Assembly (NCBI RefSeq): GCF_013087525.1
Contig: NZ_JABFCS010000001.1
Location: 2,418,001-2,482,000, forward strand
Source: Ramlibacter montanisoli
GTDB taxonomy: Bacteria; Pseudomonadota; Gammaproteobacteria; Burkholderiales; Burkholderiaceae_C
Reading direction: 5' to 3'
Length of the DNA stretch: 64,000 bases
Part shown: positions 39,772 through 47,690 of the stretch, in pieces
Layout: each line of letters opens with the position of its first letter
Position numbering within the stretch: position 1 is the stretch's first letter
The notes under the pieces: model-generated
Databases searched by the model: none
Told to the model about the DNA's origin: nothing
What the model saw: the letters and a program-made list of their open reading frames with translations, nothing else
Translations under genes and position numbers: made by a program

Positions 39772-40134
39772 TTAGCGATTGCGTTTGGCATCCGGATCAC
39801 TCGGGCCGTTGCGGTCGGACATGCCGGCGGAAGGCGCGCCGAGCTCGCCGGCGTCGCTGGGGTTCTTCTCGTCCCAGGTGCGGCCCGCGGGCGTGACCTT
39901 GCCGCGCGGGTGCGCCATGTCGCCGTCCTCGAAGTTCAGCGCGCCGCCGCCCATGGGCTTGTCGTCGGCCGAGCCATGGTCGCGCTCGTTGACGCCGGAG
40001 GGCGACACGAGGTCGGGCTGCTGGTCGCTGGTCACGCCGATCTTGCCGGGGCCGTCACCCTGGTAGTCCTGGCCCGAGGGCTGGTCCTTGTCCTTGCGGG
40101 GAATCCCGTCGCGGGATCGTTCCTGGTTGGCCAT
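39772..40134 (-). CDS. Small hydrophilic disordered protein
   Basis: 120 residues from an ATG with AGGAG seven bases upstream. It contains almost no hydrophobic residues and is rich in Asp, Gly, Pro, Lys and Ser (MANQERSRDGIPRKDKDQPS; SDAGELGAPSAGMSDRNGPS), with no Cys. The composition resembles hydrophilin or LEA-like desiccation and osmotic stress proteins, but no named domain is seen. First gene of a likely operon with two membrane-anchored hydrolases, and preceded by a shared stress-type motif. Confidence 0.75.
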   Translation of the reverse strand: MANQERSRDGIPRKDKDQPSGQDYQGDGPGKIGVTSDQQPDLVSPSGVNERDHGSADDKPMGGGALNFEDGDMAHPRGKVTPAGRTWDEKNPSDAGELGAPSAGMSDRNGPSDPDAKRNR

Positions 40135-40191
40135 CGCGGACTCCTTTGCTGCTGTTGTCTCGCCGGCCTTTCGGCCGCCATGGCATGCAGT

Positions 40192-40246
40192 GTTAGGGAC
40201 GGCGCAATGGCAGACCTGTCGGCACTGCCCGGTGACTTGCGTAGGA
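40192..40246 (-). promoter_or_regulatory. Shared stress-unit motif B, upstream of the hydrophilic protein-hydrolase operon
   Basis: Minus strand: TCCTAC, 18 bases, CCGACA, 19 bases, CCTAAC (or CTAACA one base on). It ends 57 bases before the ATG at 40134. Confidence 0.6.
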
Positions 40247-40273
40247 GGCTAGCGCAGCAGGCAGCAGGAAGGA

Positions 40274-41008
40274 CTACGAGCCGCCGGCGGGCCGGGAACC
40301 TTCGCCGTACAGGTGGCGCAGGAGCTCGCGCTCCCGTTCGCGCAGCCCCAGGCCTTCGCGGAAGTAGCCTTCCAGCGAGCCGTAGGAAGCGTCCACTTCC
40401 TCGAAGGCCGCATGCAGGAAGGCCGGCTGCACCCGCCACAGGACCTCCATGGCCTCGCGTGGCAGCCCCAGGCGGGAGACCTCGGGCAGCTGCAGCCGCT
40501 CGTTGGTCAGGAGGTAGTCGTGCATCACCTCCTCATCCGTCGCGCCGACGGCCTTGAGCAGCAGCGCCGCGGCGAAACCCGTGCGGTCCTTGCCGGCCGT
40601 GCAGTGGAAGACCGTCGGTTCGTTCGATGCCATCAGGTGCGCGAAGAACTCCGCGAAGCGCTGCGTGTTGTGCCGCACGAAGCCGCGGTAGGTGTCCTGC
40701 ATGTGGGCCGTGACGTCGGGGCCGGTGAGCCGGTGGCCGGAGGCGATCAGCTCGTTGAGCCTCTGCACGATCGTGGGCTCGATCGGCAGGGAGTGCACGG
40801 TGACTTCCCGCAGGCGGCACATCGCCGCGCTGCGCTCCTCGACCCCGCGGAAATCGAGCACGCGGGTGATGCCCAGGGCGCGGATGCGTTGCGCGTCCGC
40901 TTCGTCGAGGGCGCCGAGGTGGTCGGAGCGGTAGAGGTGGCGCAGCGGCGTCCGCTCCCCTTGGCGGACGCCGACCTGGCGGAAATTGGAGGAAGAAGCG
41001 AAGCGCAT
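40274..41008 (-). CDS. Tyrosine/dual-specificity protein phosphatase (Y_phosphatase3 type)
   Basis: 244 residues from the ATG at 41008. The P-loop is HCTAGKDRTG (C-x5-R), preceded by the family segment LYRSDHLGALDEADAQRI and GITRVLDFRGVEERS. This is the bacterial MptpB/LipA-like class of phosphatases acting on phosphotyrosine, phosphoserine/threonine or phosphoinositides. No signal peptide, so cytoplasmic. It lies 32 bases after a Ser/Lys-rich small gene on the same strand, under a shared stress-type motif. The exact start is uncertain, because GGAGG abuts the chosen ATG. Confidence 0.88.
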   Translation of the reverse strand: MRFASSSNFRQVGVRQGERTPLRHLYRSDHLGALDEADAQRIRALGITRVLDFRGVEERSAAMCRLREVTVHSLPIEPTIVQRLNELIASGHRLTGPDVTAHMQDTYRGFVRHNTQRFAEFFAHLMASNEPTVFHCTAGKDRTGFAAALLLKAVGATDEEVMHDYLLTNERLQLPEVSRLGLPREAMEVLWRVQPAFLHAAFEEVDASYGSLEGYFREGLGLRERERELLRHLYGEGSRPAGGS

Positions 41009-41040
41009 TCCTCCATTGTGGAGGACCTGCGCCCGCACCC

Positions 41041-41244
41041 TTACTTGGTGCTGGGCGTGCTCTTCTTTTCGCCGCCAGCGGCGCTGCGCTTGCTGCTCGC
41101 CTTGCCCTTGGCGCTGGGCTTGCTGCTGGGAGACGACTTCATGCTGCTGGAGGACTTGCTGCTGCTGCTCTTGGCGCTGGGCTTGCTGCTGCGCGACGCG
41201 CCCGATCTGGAAGAAGAGGAAGAGGAAGAACTGCGCGATGCCAT
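41041..41244 (-). CDS. Short Ser/Lys-rich basic protein
   Basis: 67 residues from an ATG with AAGGAG six bases upstream. About half the residues are Ser and many others are Lys, Arg, Ala or Gly (MASRSSSSSSSSRSGASRSS; SSKPSAKGKASSKRSAAGG). It looks like a disordered, strongly basic polypeptide, comparable in composition to histone H1-like tails, and may bind nucleic acid. No domain. It is the first gene of a unit whose next member is a protein phosphatase, and the abundant Ser could be its substrate (speculative). Confidence 0.7.
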   Translation of the reverse strand: MASRSSSSSSSSRSGASRSSKPSAKSSSSKSSSSMKSSPSSKPSAKGKASSKRSAAGGEKKSTPSTK

Positions 41245-41299
41245 AGATTGCTCCTTGGGGGTGAGGGCCGTCGAATTCGTCATGCGGCCACGCAGCTCA

Positions 41300-41354
41300 A
41301 TCTAGGCAGCCCCACCGCGGAGGCTGTCGGTTTGCCCAGTGCATCGGCGTAGGA
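41300..41354 (-). promoter_or_regulatory. Shared stress-unit motif C, upstream of the Ser/Lys-rich protein and phosphatase
   Basis: Minus strand: TCCTAC, 18 bases, CCGACA, 19 bases, CTAGAT, ending 55 bases before the ATG at 41244. It lies in the gap after the helicase stop codon (41397), which is on the same strand. Confidence 0.6.
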
Positions 41355-41396
41355 ATCGCCCTGCCCCGGCGATCCGGCGGCGGCGCGGCGCGCGGG

Positions 41397-43477
41397 CTAG
41401 CGCCAGGCGGCGCGTGCGCGCGCCCGCACCTGCATCACCGGCGCCTGCGGCTGCGCGCCGGTGCCGGGATGCACCGGGATGCCTTCGGGCCAGGTCAGGT
41501 GCTCGAACTGCGCCGCCATCGCCTCGCTGATGAAGCGCGTGCGGCCCGCATACACGTGGCGGTCGCCGCCGCCCGATTGCTGCGAGACGTAGAAGCGTTG
41601 CGGCACCAGCAGGTGCAGGTGTTCGCGGGCGCGCGTCATGGCCACATAGAGCAGGCGACGCTCCTCCTCGATCTCCTCGGTGGTGCCGGTGGCCATGTCG
41701 CTCGGGATGCAGCCGTCCACGACGTTCAGCACGTGCACCGCCTTCCATTCCTGGCCCTTGGCGCTGTGGATGGTGGACAGGATCAGGTAGTCCTCGTCGC
41801 GCAGCGGCGGGCCGCTCTGGTCGCTGGTCACCTCGGGCGGATCCAGCGTCAGCTCGGTGAGGAAGCGTTCGCGGCTGCCGTAGCCGGCGGCCAGGCGCGC
41901 GAGCTGTTCGACATCGAGCTTGCGCACCTGCGCGTCGTCGTGCAGGCGCTCCAGCTGCGGCAGGTACCAGGCCTTGGCCAGCTCCATGTCGGCCGGCCAG
42001 GCCAGTTCCGCGTCGTCCAGTTTCGCGAACAGCGCGGAGAGCTGCGCCCATTCCTCCTTCGCCTGCGCCGGCGGCTCGAAGGCCTGCAACGCCTGGTGCG
42101 GGTCGGGTGCCTGCGCCATCGCATCGAGCAGGCGCGTGGCGGTCGCCGCGCCTATGCCCGGCACCAGCTGCGCGACGCGAAAGCCCGCCATGCGGCCGCG
42201 CGGGTTGTGCGCGAAGCGCAGCACCGCCATCACGTCCTTGATGTGCGAGGCCTCCAGGAACTTGAGGCCGCCGAACTTCACGAAGGGGATGTTGCGGCGC
42301 GCCAGCTCCAGTTCGAGTGCCGCGCTGTGGTGGCTGGCGCGGAACAGCACGGACTGCGACTTGAGCGTGGTGCCCGCCTCGCGCTGGCGCAGCACCTGGT
42401 CGGCCACCCAGCGCGCCTGCTGCGCCTCGTCGGGCACCAGCACCAGCTGCGCGCGCTGGCTGGAGGCCTTGTCGGTGAACAGGTTCTGGCGTGGCGCTCG
42501 CGGGCGGCGGCGATCACCGCGTTGCTGGCGTCGAGGATGGGTTGCGTGCTGCGGTAGTTGCGCTCCAGCGTGACGACGCGCGCCGGCTGCGTGAACTGGT
42601 GCGGGAAGTCCAGGATGTTGCGCACGGTGGCGCCGCGGAAGGAGTAGATGCTCTGGGCGTCGTCGCCCACCACCGTCACGCCCTGCCCGGTGGGCTTCAT
42701 CGCCACCAGGATCTCCGACTGCAGCCGGTTGGTGTCCTGGTATTCGTCGACCAGCACGTGGTCGAAGCGCGCGCCGACCTCCTCGGCCAGCGTGGGCTCG
42801 GCCATCATGTCGGCCCAGAAGGCCAGCAGGTCGTCGTAGTCCAGCACGTTCTGCTGCTGCTTGGCCTCGACGTAGGCGCCGAACAGCTTCTTCAGTTCGT
42901 CCTCCCACTGCGCGCACCAGGGATAGACGGACTGCAGCACGAGTCCGAGAGGATCGCGCGTGTTCAGCACGCGCGAGTAGATGCCCAGGCAGGTGCCCTT
43001 GAGCGGGAAGCGCTTCTTCGCATCCGAGAAGCCGATCTCGTGCCGCACCATGCCCATCAGGTCCTCGGCATCGCCGCGGTCGTGGATGGTGAAGGTGTCC
43101 TCCAGCCCGATGCGGTTCGCGTACTCGCGCAGCAGGCGCGCGCCGATGCCGTGGAAGGTTCCGCTCCAGGGCAGGTTGGGCAGGGCCTGCGTGCCGGCGA
43201 GGCCGAGGGCCTGCTGCAGCACGCCGCCGACGCGCCGCTCCATCTCCTGCGCCGCGCGCCGGCTGAAGGTGAGCAGCATCATGCGCTGTGGCTCCGCACC
43301 ATGGCGGATCAGCGTGGCGACGCGATGCGCCAGCGTGTTGGTCTTGCCCGAACCGGCGCCCGCGATCACCAGCAGCGGCCGCGTGTCACCCGCGCTGTCG
43401 CCCGTGCCGTGCGTGGCGGCGTCCCGCTGCTGCGGGTTCAGGGAGGCCAGCGGATCGGGCGCTTCGGGGGACTGCAT
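41397..43477 (-). CDS. UvrD/Rep-family ATP-dependent DNA helicase (one apparent frameshift)
   Basis: Restored ~693 residues of a superfamily 1A helicase. Motifs in order: SLNPQQRDAATHG (Q motif), AGAGSGKTNTLAHRV (Walker A), LLTFSRRAAQEMERR, VDEYQDTN (Walker B), GDDAQSIYSFRGA (motif III), LERNYRSTQPIL (motif IV), STIHSAKGQEWKAV (V) and LLYVAMTRAREHL (VI). It would unwind DNA during repair. The shift is at ~42485, where one more A gives ERHAKNLFTDK. The ATG is two bases from a LexA box that it shares with the divergent DUF72 gene. Confidence 0.92.
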
Positions 43478-43479
43478 CG

Positions 43480-43495
43480 CTGTATATTAATACAG
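43480..43495. promoter_or_regulatory. LexA (SOS) box in a divergent, possibly leaderless promoter
   Basis: CTGT-ATATTAAT-ACAG is a perfect match to the CTGT-N8-ACAG LexA operator, with inverted arms CTGTAT/ATACAG. It fills nearly all of the 17 bases between the helicase ATG (43477) and the DUF72 GTG (43495). On the plus strand TATATT (43483-43488) is a -10-like hexamer seven bases before the GTG; on the minus strand TAATAT (43489-43484) sits seven bases before the ATG. Confidence 0.88.
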
Positions 43496-44403
43496 TGAGC
43501 GACAACATCCTCGTCGGCACCGCTTCCTGGACCGACAAGAGCCTGGTCGGCTGCGGCCGCTTCTATCCGCCCGCCTGCAAGACGGCGGAGCAGCGCCTGC
43601 GCTTCTACGCGAGCCAGTTCCCCATGGTGGAAGTGGACTCCAGCTACTACGGCATGCCGACGCCGCAGAACGCGCAGCTCTGGGCCGAGCGCACGCCGCC
43701 GGGCTTCGTGTTCAACATCAAGGCCTTCCGACTGTTCACGGGGCACCAGACGCCGCCCGAAACCCTGCATCGCGACATCCAGCAGGCACTGGGCCCGGAC
43801 CTGGCCCGCACGCTGTACTACGCGGACCTGCCGCTCGACATCCGCGACGAACTGTGGCGGCGCTTCATCGAGGCGCTCGCGCCGCTCAAGGACGCCGGCA
43901 AGCTCGGTGCGGTGCATTTCCAGTTCGCACCCTGGATGCTGCGCAACCGCGCGAGCATGGCGCACGTCGAACACTGCGTGGAGAAGATGCAAGGCCACCT
44001 GCTCGCCGCCGAATTCCGCCACGCCACCTGGTTCTCCGGCGAGCACCTGGAGCAGACGATCGACTGGGAGCGCTCGCTCGGCCTCGTGCACACGGTCGTC
44101 GATTCGCCGCAGGGCTTCGCCAACTGCGTGCCCTGCGTGTGGGAGGTGACGAACCCGAGGCTCGCGATCCTGCGGCTGCACGGGCGCAACCGGGAGACCT
44201 GGAACCGGAAGGGCCTGGCCGCCTCCTCCGCGCGCTTCGACTACTGGTACAGCCAGGACGAGCTGGCCGCGATGCTGCCGGAGATCCGGCACATGGCCAC
44301 GCTGGCGGACCATGTGCATGTGATTTTCAACACGAACAACGAGGACCAGGGCCAGGTCGGGGCCCGGATGATGCGCGAGCTGCTGCGGGTAAACGCGGCG
44401 TAA
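43495..44403 (+). CDS. DUF72-family protein (TIM-barrel, YecE-like)
   Basis: 302 residues from a GTG at 43495 whose first base is the last base of the LexA box. DUF72 hallmarks: NILVGTASWTDKSLVGCGRF, YPPACKTAEQRLRFYASQF, VEVDSSYYGMPTPQNAQLWA, FVFNIKAFRLFTGH and, near the C terminus, HVIFNTNNEDQGQVGA. The fold is TIM-barrel-like and a nucleic acid or metal role has been suggested, but biochemical function is not settled. Sharing an SOS operator with a UvrD-type helicase hints at a DNA damage role. No good ribosome site is visible. Confidence 0.9.
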   Translation: MSDNILVGTASWTDKSLVGCGRFYPPACKTAEQRLRFYASQFPMVEVDSSYYGMPTPQNAQLWAERTPPGFVFNIKAFRLFTGHQTPPETLHRDIQQALGPDLARTLYYADLPLDIRDELWRRFIEALAPLKDAGKLGAVHFQFAPWMLRNRASMAHVEHCVEKMQGHLLAAEFRHATWFSGEHLEQTIDWERSLGLVHTVVDSPQGFANCVPCVWEVTNPRLAILRLHGRNRETWNRKGLAASSARFDYWYSQDELAAMLPEIRHMATLADHVHVIFNTNNEDQGQVGARMMRELLRVNAA

Positions 44404-44479
44404 AACTCCGTACGCGGCCATGGGGCCGCATGCCAGCGGCTAGACTGCCGGCTGTTTACCGCGACCCTGGAGTGATTGC

Positions 44480-44992
44480 ATGAAGCCGAGCCAACGTCGA
44501 ACCCTGCTGGCCCTGAGCCTGGCTGCCTGTGCCGCGACGGCGCAGGCACAGGTGCGGGCACCGGGCAACGCGGCGCCCGCGCCAGCGCCCCCTGCCGCGT
44601 CCGTCGAGCGCTCCCCGCTCACCGACGGCGTGATCAGCAACCCCGAGTTCGAGAAGGCGGGCGAGATGTCGGCCCACGCATGGCTGCTGATGCTCGATCG
44701 CAAGGACTGGGGTTCGGCCTGGGACGTATCCAGCCAGCTGTTCCGCAAGAACGTCCCGCTGGCCGCCTGGATGGACAATATCCCGAAGCTGCGTGAGCCC
44801 TTCGGCGCGTTCGCGCAGCGCGAACCGCTGCGGGCGTTCTACAAGAAGACTCTCACCGGCCACCCGCCGGGCGACTACGTGACCGCCGTGTTCGTGACCC
44901 AGTTCGCCGGGAAGAAGGACGTGATCGAAACCGTCGCCACCATGCGTGACAGCGACGGCCGCTGGCGCGTCACCGGCTACCAGGCGCAGTAA
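44480..44992 (+). CDS. DUF4019-domain exported protein
   Basis: 170 residues. Signal peptide MKPSQRRTLLALSLAACAAT with cleavage after AQAQ; no lipobox in the right place. The domain (AHAWLLMLDRKDWGSAWDVS; LREPFGAFAQREPLRAFYKK; ETVATMRDSDGRWRVTGYQ) fits DUF4019, a small periplasmic family of unknown function. The leader contains a short Ala/Pro-rich spacer. It converges on the minus-strand DUF4142 gene, four bases from its stop codon. Confidence 0.85.
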   Translation: MKPSQRRTLLALSLAACAATAQAQVRAPGNAAPAPAPPAASVERSPLTDGVISNPEFEKAGEMSAHAWLLMLDRKDWGSAWDVSSQLFRKNVPLAAWMDNIPKLREPFGAFAQREPLRAFYKKTLTGHPPGDYVTAVFVTQFAGKKDVIETVATMRDSDGRWRVTGYQAQ

Positions 44993-44995
44993 GCG

Positions 44996-45574
44996 CTACA
45001 CCGCGCGCTGGCCGCGCAGCGAGGCGCTGGGAAGCGCCTTGCCGGCCTTGGCGTGGTGCACGCGCAGCGCCGGCAACTGCCGGTCCACCCAGGCCTTGAG
45101 CACCGGGTCCTGCGCCTGCAGAGCCACCTTCTCGTAGTTGCCGATGTCGGCCTGGTGCGAGCGCAGCACCACCTCTTCGACGTAGAGGCGGTCGAACTTC
45201 GCCCCGTTCAGTTTCGCCAGATCCTTGAGCACCTTGCCGTGCTCGTTGGTCGGGATCGGCATGGCCATGCCGCGCGCGTGCAGCAGCCGCAGCAGTTCGG
45301 GCTGCGCGGTCTGCTGGCGCGCCAGCAGCGCGTTGGCCAGGTCCTTCACCGCCGGATTGTTCGAGCGCGTCGCGGCCAGCCGCGAGGCCTCGGCCCGGAA
45401 GCGCAGGTTGGCCGCGGCGATCTGGAGGAAGCGGCGTTCCATCCGCTGCGGCTGCGACAGCGGCTTCGCCTCCGCGGCCGCGGCGGCCGCATAGAGGTTG
45501 GCGCGCGGCTGCGCAAGCGCGGGCAGCGCCGCAAGCAAGGCGGCGGCCCCGAGAGCCACGACGGCGGTACGCAT
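44996..45574 (-). CDS. DUF4142 exported protein, copy 1
   Basis: 192 residues from an ATG with GGAGG eight bases upstream. Signal peptide MRTAVVALGAAALLAALPAL ending ALAQ. The DUF4142 helical bundle is seen (RRFLQIAAANLRFRAEASRL; NPAVKDLANALLARQQTAQ; YVEEVVLRSHQADIGNYEKV), a ferritin-like periplasmic domain of unknown function that is often found with envelope and metal stress genes. It differs from copy 2 in lacking the usual H-H metal-like triplet (DHHTAANNEL). Same strand and close to copy 2. Confidence 0.82.
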   Translation of the reverse strand: MRTAVVALGAAALLAALPALAQPRANLYAAAAAAEAKPLSQPQRMERRFLQIAAANLRFRAEASRLAATRSNNPAVKDLANALLARQQTAQPELLRLLHARGMAMPIPTNEHGKVLKDLAKLNGAKFDRLYVEEVVLRSHQADIGNYEKVALQAQDPVLKAWVDRQLPALRVHHAKAGKALPSASLRGQRAV

Positions 45575-45605
45575 GGTGCACCTCCAGTTCACGCGGAACC
45601 TTCCG

Positions 45606-46238
45606 CTAATTCTTGCCGGCACCCATCGCCGCCGCGTTCTTGCCGGACTGCGGCAGCTGCTGCGCCGCGGCCAGGTGGTCCTGCAGCGTCGGCAGGGTCT
45701 TGTCCACGAAGGCCTTGAGCTCCGGATCCTTCACGTCCTTGCCCGCCTTGCGGAACAGCTTGATGTCCTTCTCGTGCGCCTTGATGCCCACCTTGCGCAC
45801 GAATTCGCGGTCGAACTCGTCGCCGTTCTTCTTCTTCCCCAGCTTCTCGATGTCGCGCCGCAGCGCGCCTGGGCGCCGCCGGCAGTTCCACGCCGCGCGC
45901 GTTGGCGATCCTCACCAGCTCGTTGTTGGCCGCGGTGTGGTGGTCCACCAGCATGCCCGCGAAGCTCTTGACGTTGGGATCCGTGGCCTTGCTCGCTGCC
46001 AGCTGCGACACCTGCACCTCGAACATGCCGCTGTTGACGGCGTCGCCGATGAACTTGCGGTCGGCGCGGGCGACCGCGCCCTTGCCCGGCAGGTTGCGCG
46101 TGCCGGTGCCCGGCTGCGCCATCGGCGCGGACTGGCCGCCGGTGACGGAGCTGCCCGTGCCGGGGTCTGTGCCTGCGCCGGGCCGAACGAGAGCGCCAGC
46201 GCGAGCAGCGCAGGGACGGCGAACAGGTGTTTCTTCAT
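45606..46238 (-). CDS. DUF4142 exported protein, copy 2 (two apparent frameshifts)
   Basis: Restored ~210 residues. MKKHLFAVPALLALALSFGP ends AQAQ (signal peptide). The domain then reads DRKFIGDAVNSGMFEVQVSQ, LVDHHTAANNELVRIANARG and, after the second shift, DEFDREFVRKVGIKAHEKDI and KDPELKAFVDKTLPTLQDHL. This is the classical DUF4142 form. Shifts: near 46168 (one G short, giving AQAQDPGTG) and near 45870 (one extra base; removing it gives PAAPGALRRDIEKLGKKK). Likely co-transcribed with copy 1, 31 bases downstream. Confidence 0.75.
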
Positions 46239-46266
46239 GTGCTTTTCTCCCTGTACTGCATGAACG

Positions 46267-46299
46267 AAAAAAAAGGCGGCGCCGCTTCCACGGCGCCGC
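46267..46299 (-). terminator. Rho-independent terminator after the Gly/Ser/Tyr-rich protein gene
   Basis: Minus strand: a 9-bp stem GCGGCGCCG / CGGCGCCGC with a TGGAAG loop, followed by eight T residues. It separates the low-complexity gene from the DUF4142 pair downstream. Confidence 0.9.
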
Positions 46300-46313
46300 G
46301 GAACATCAATGGC

Positions 46314-47690
46314 TTACTTCTTCGTGCTGCTGCTGCCGGAGCCGACCGAGCCGCTGCTGCCGCTCGACCCGCTGCTGCCCGTGCTGCTGGAGCCACCCAG
46401 GCTGCTGGAGCCGCTCTGGCCGGTGGAGCCGTAGCTGCCGGAGGTGCCCGAGCTCGAAGAGCCCTGGCTGCCGCCCGAAGCGCTCACGCCGCCGGTGCCG
46501 CCCATGCCGGACGAACCGGACGGCGAGCCGTAAGAGCTTCCCGGCGAACCGCTGCCCTGGCCCTGGCCGCCGCTGCGGCTGTTGCGCCAGCTGGTGAACT
46601 CGTCGCTGAACTTCCTGTAGCGCTCCTGCCGCCAGGACTGGTAGTCGTTGTCCAGGTTGCGGATCTGCTCTTCGCGCCACTGGTGGTACTCGGGGTCGTG
46701 GTGCTGCTGGCCACCGCGCGACTGGCTGCCCATGCCGCCACCCTGGCTGGAGCTGCCGTAGCCCTGGCTCCATTCGCTGCCCTGGCTGGTGCCGCCATAG
46801 CCGCCCTGGCCATAGCTGCTGGTGCCGCCGAAGTTGCCCTGGGGGCTGCCATAGCCGTAGCCGCCGCCCATGCCGCCGCTGTAGCCCTGGCTGCCGGAGC
46901 CATAGCCCTGGCTGCCGTATCCCTGGCTGCCGCTGCCATAGCTGCCCTGGCTGCCTTGGCCGACGCTGCTGCCCATGCCGCCGCCATAGCGGCCCTGCCC
47001 GTAGCTGCCGCCCTGGCCGTAGGACGGCTGGTCGTGGCCCTGGCCGCCTTGCCAGCCTTGCGTGCTGCCATAGCCGCCGCCCTGGCCATAGCCGCTGCTG
47101 CCGTAGCCACCCGCGCCCTGGCCGTAGGTGCCACCGCTGGACTGGCCGCCCATGCCGCTGCTCATCTGGCCGTAGCCGCCACCGGGTTGGCCACCGCTCC
47201 AGCTGCCCTGCTGGCTGCCGTACCGGTTCCAGTCCGACTGGCCGGCCTGGCTGCCATAGCCCTGTCCGCCCTGTCCGTAGCTTTGGCCGCCACCGCCGAA
47301 GCCGGACGACTGCATGCCGCCCGCATTGCGGCCGCCGCCGAACTCGCTGCCGGACTCGCCGCGGCCCCAGCTGCCCTGGCTGCCGCCGTACTCGGAGCCG
47401 GACGTGCCGCGGCCGTAGCCATGGCTCTCGCCGCCGTAGCCGCCATAACCGGACGACTGCTGCGAGCCGAACTCCGAGCCCGAGCGGCCGTAGCCGCCCT
47501 GGGAACCCTGCGATCCCTGCGAGCCGCCGAACTGTCCGCCGCCCTGCTGGCCGCCCCAGCTGCCGCGCGACTCGCTGCCGCCGTAGCCCTGGCCGCGATC
47601 CTGCCCCTGGCCGCGATCCTGGCCTTGTTCGCCGCTGCCACTGCCCCAACGGCTCTGCCGGTCGCGATCTTCGTAATCACGAGAAGCCAT
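46314..47690 (-). CDS. Gly/Ser/Tyr/Gln-rich prion-like low-complexity protein with a WR-repeat helix
   Basis: 458 residues from the ATG at 47690, which has GGAGA six bases upstream. No signal peptide. Residues ~10-325 are a disordered chain of [G/S]YG, GSQG, YGQGG and YGSQ repeats rich in Gly, Ser, Gln and Tyr, composition like the FUS/TAF15 low-complexity domains that phase-separate. A short charged segment (~330-372) reads YHQWREEQIRNLDNDYQSWR, then QERYRKFSDEFTSWRNSR: a ~15-residue W-R repeat, probably helical. The rest is a Ser/Gly tail ending SSSTKK. No known enzyme. It has its own shared motif and terminator. Role unknown; condensate or stress storage is a guess. Confidence 0.85.
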   Translation of the reverse strand: MASRDYEDRDRQSRWGSGSGEQGQDRGQGQDRGQGYGGSESRGSWGGQQGGGQFGGSQGSQGSQGGYGRSGSEFGSQQSSGYGGYGGESHGYGRGTSGSEYGGSQGSWGRGESGSEFGGGRNAGGMQSSGFGGGGQSYGQGGQGYGSQAGQSDWNRYGSQQGSWSGGQPGGGYGQMSSGMGGQSSGGTYGQGAGGYGSSGYGQGGGYGSTQGWQGGQGHDQPSYGQGGSYGQGRYGGGMGSSVGQGSQGSYGSGSQGYGSQGYGSGSQGYSGGMGGGYGYGSPQGNFGGTSSYGQGGYGGTSQGSEWSQGYGSSSQGGGMGSQSRGGQQHHDPEYHQWREEQIRNLDNDYQSWRQERYRKFSDEFTSWRNSRSGGQGQGSGSPGSSYGSPSGSSGMGGTGGVSASGGSQGSSSSGTSGSYGSTGQSGSSSLGGSSSTGSSGSSGSSGSVGSGSSSTKK

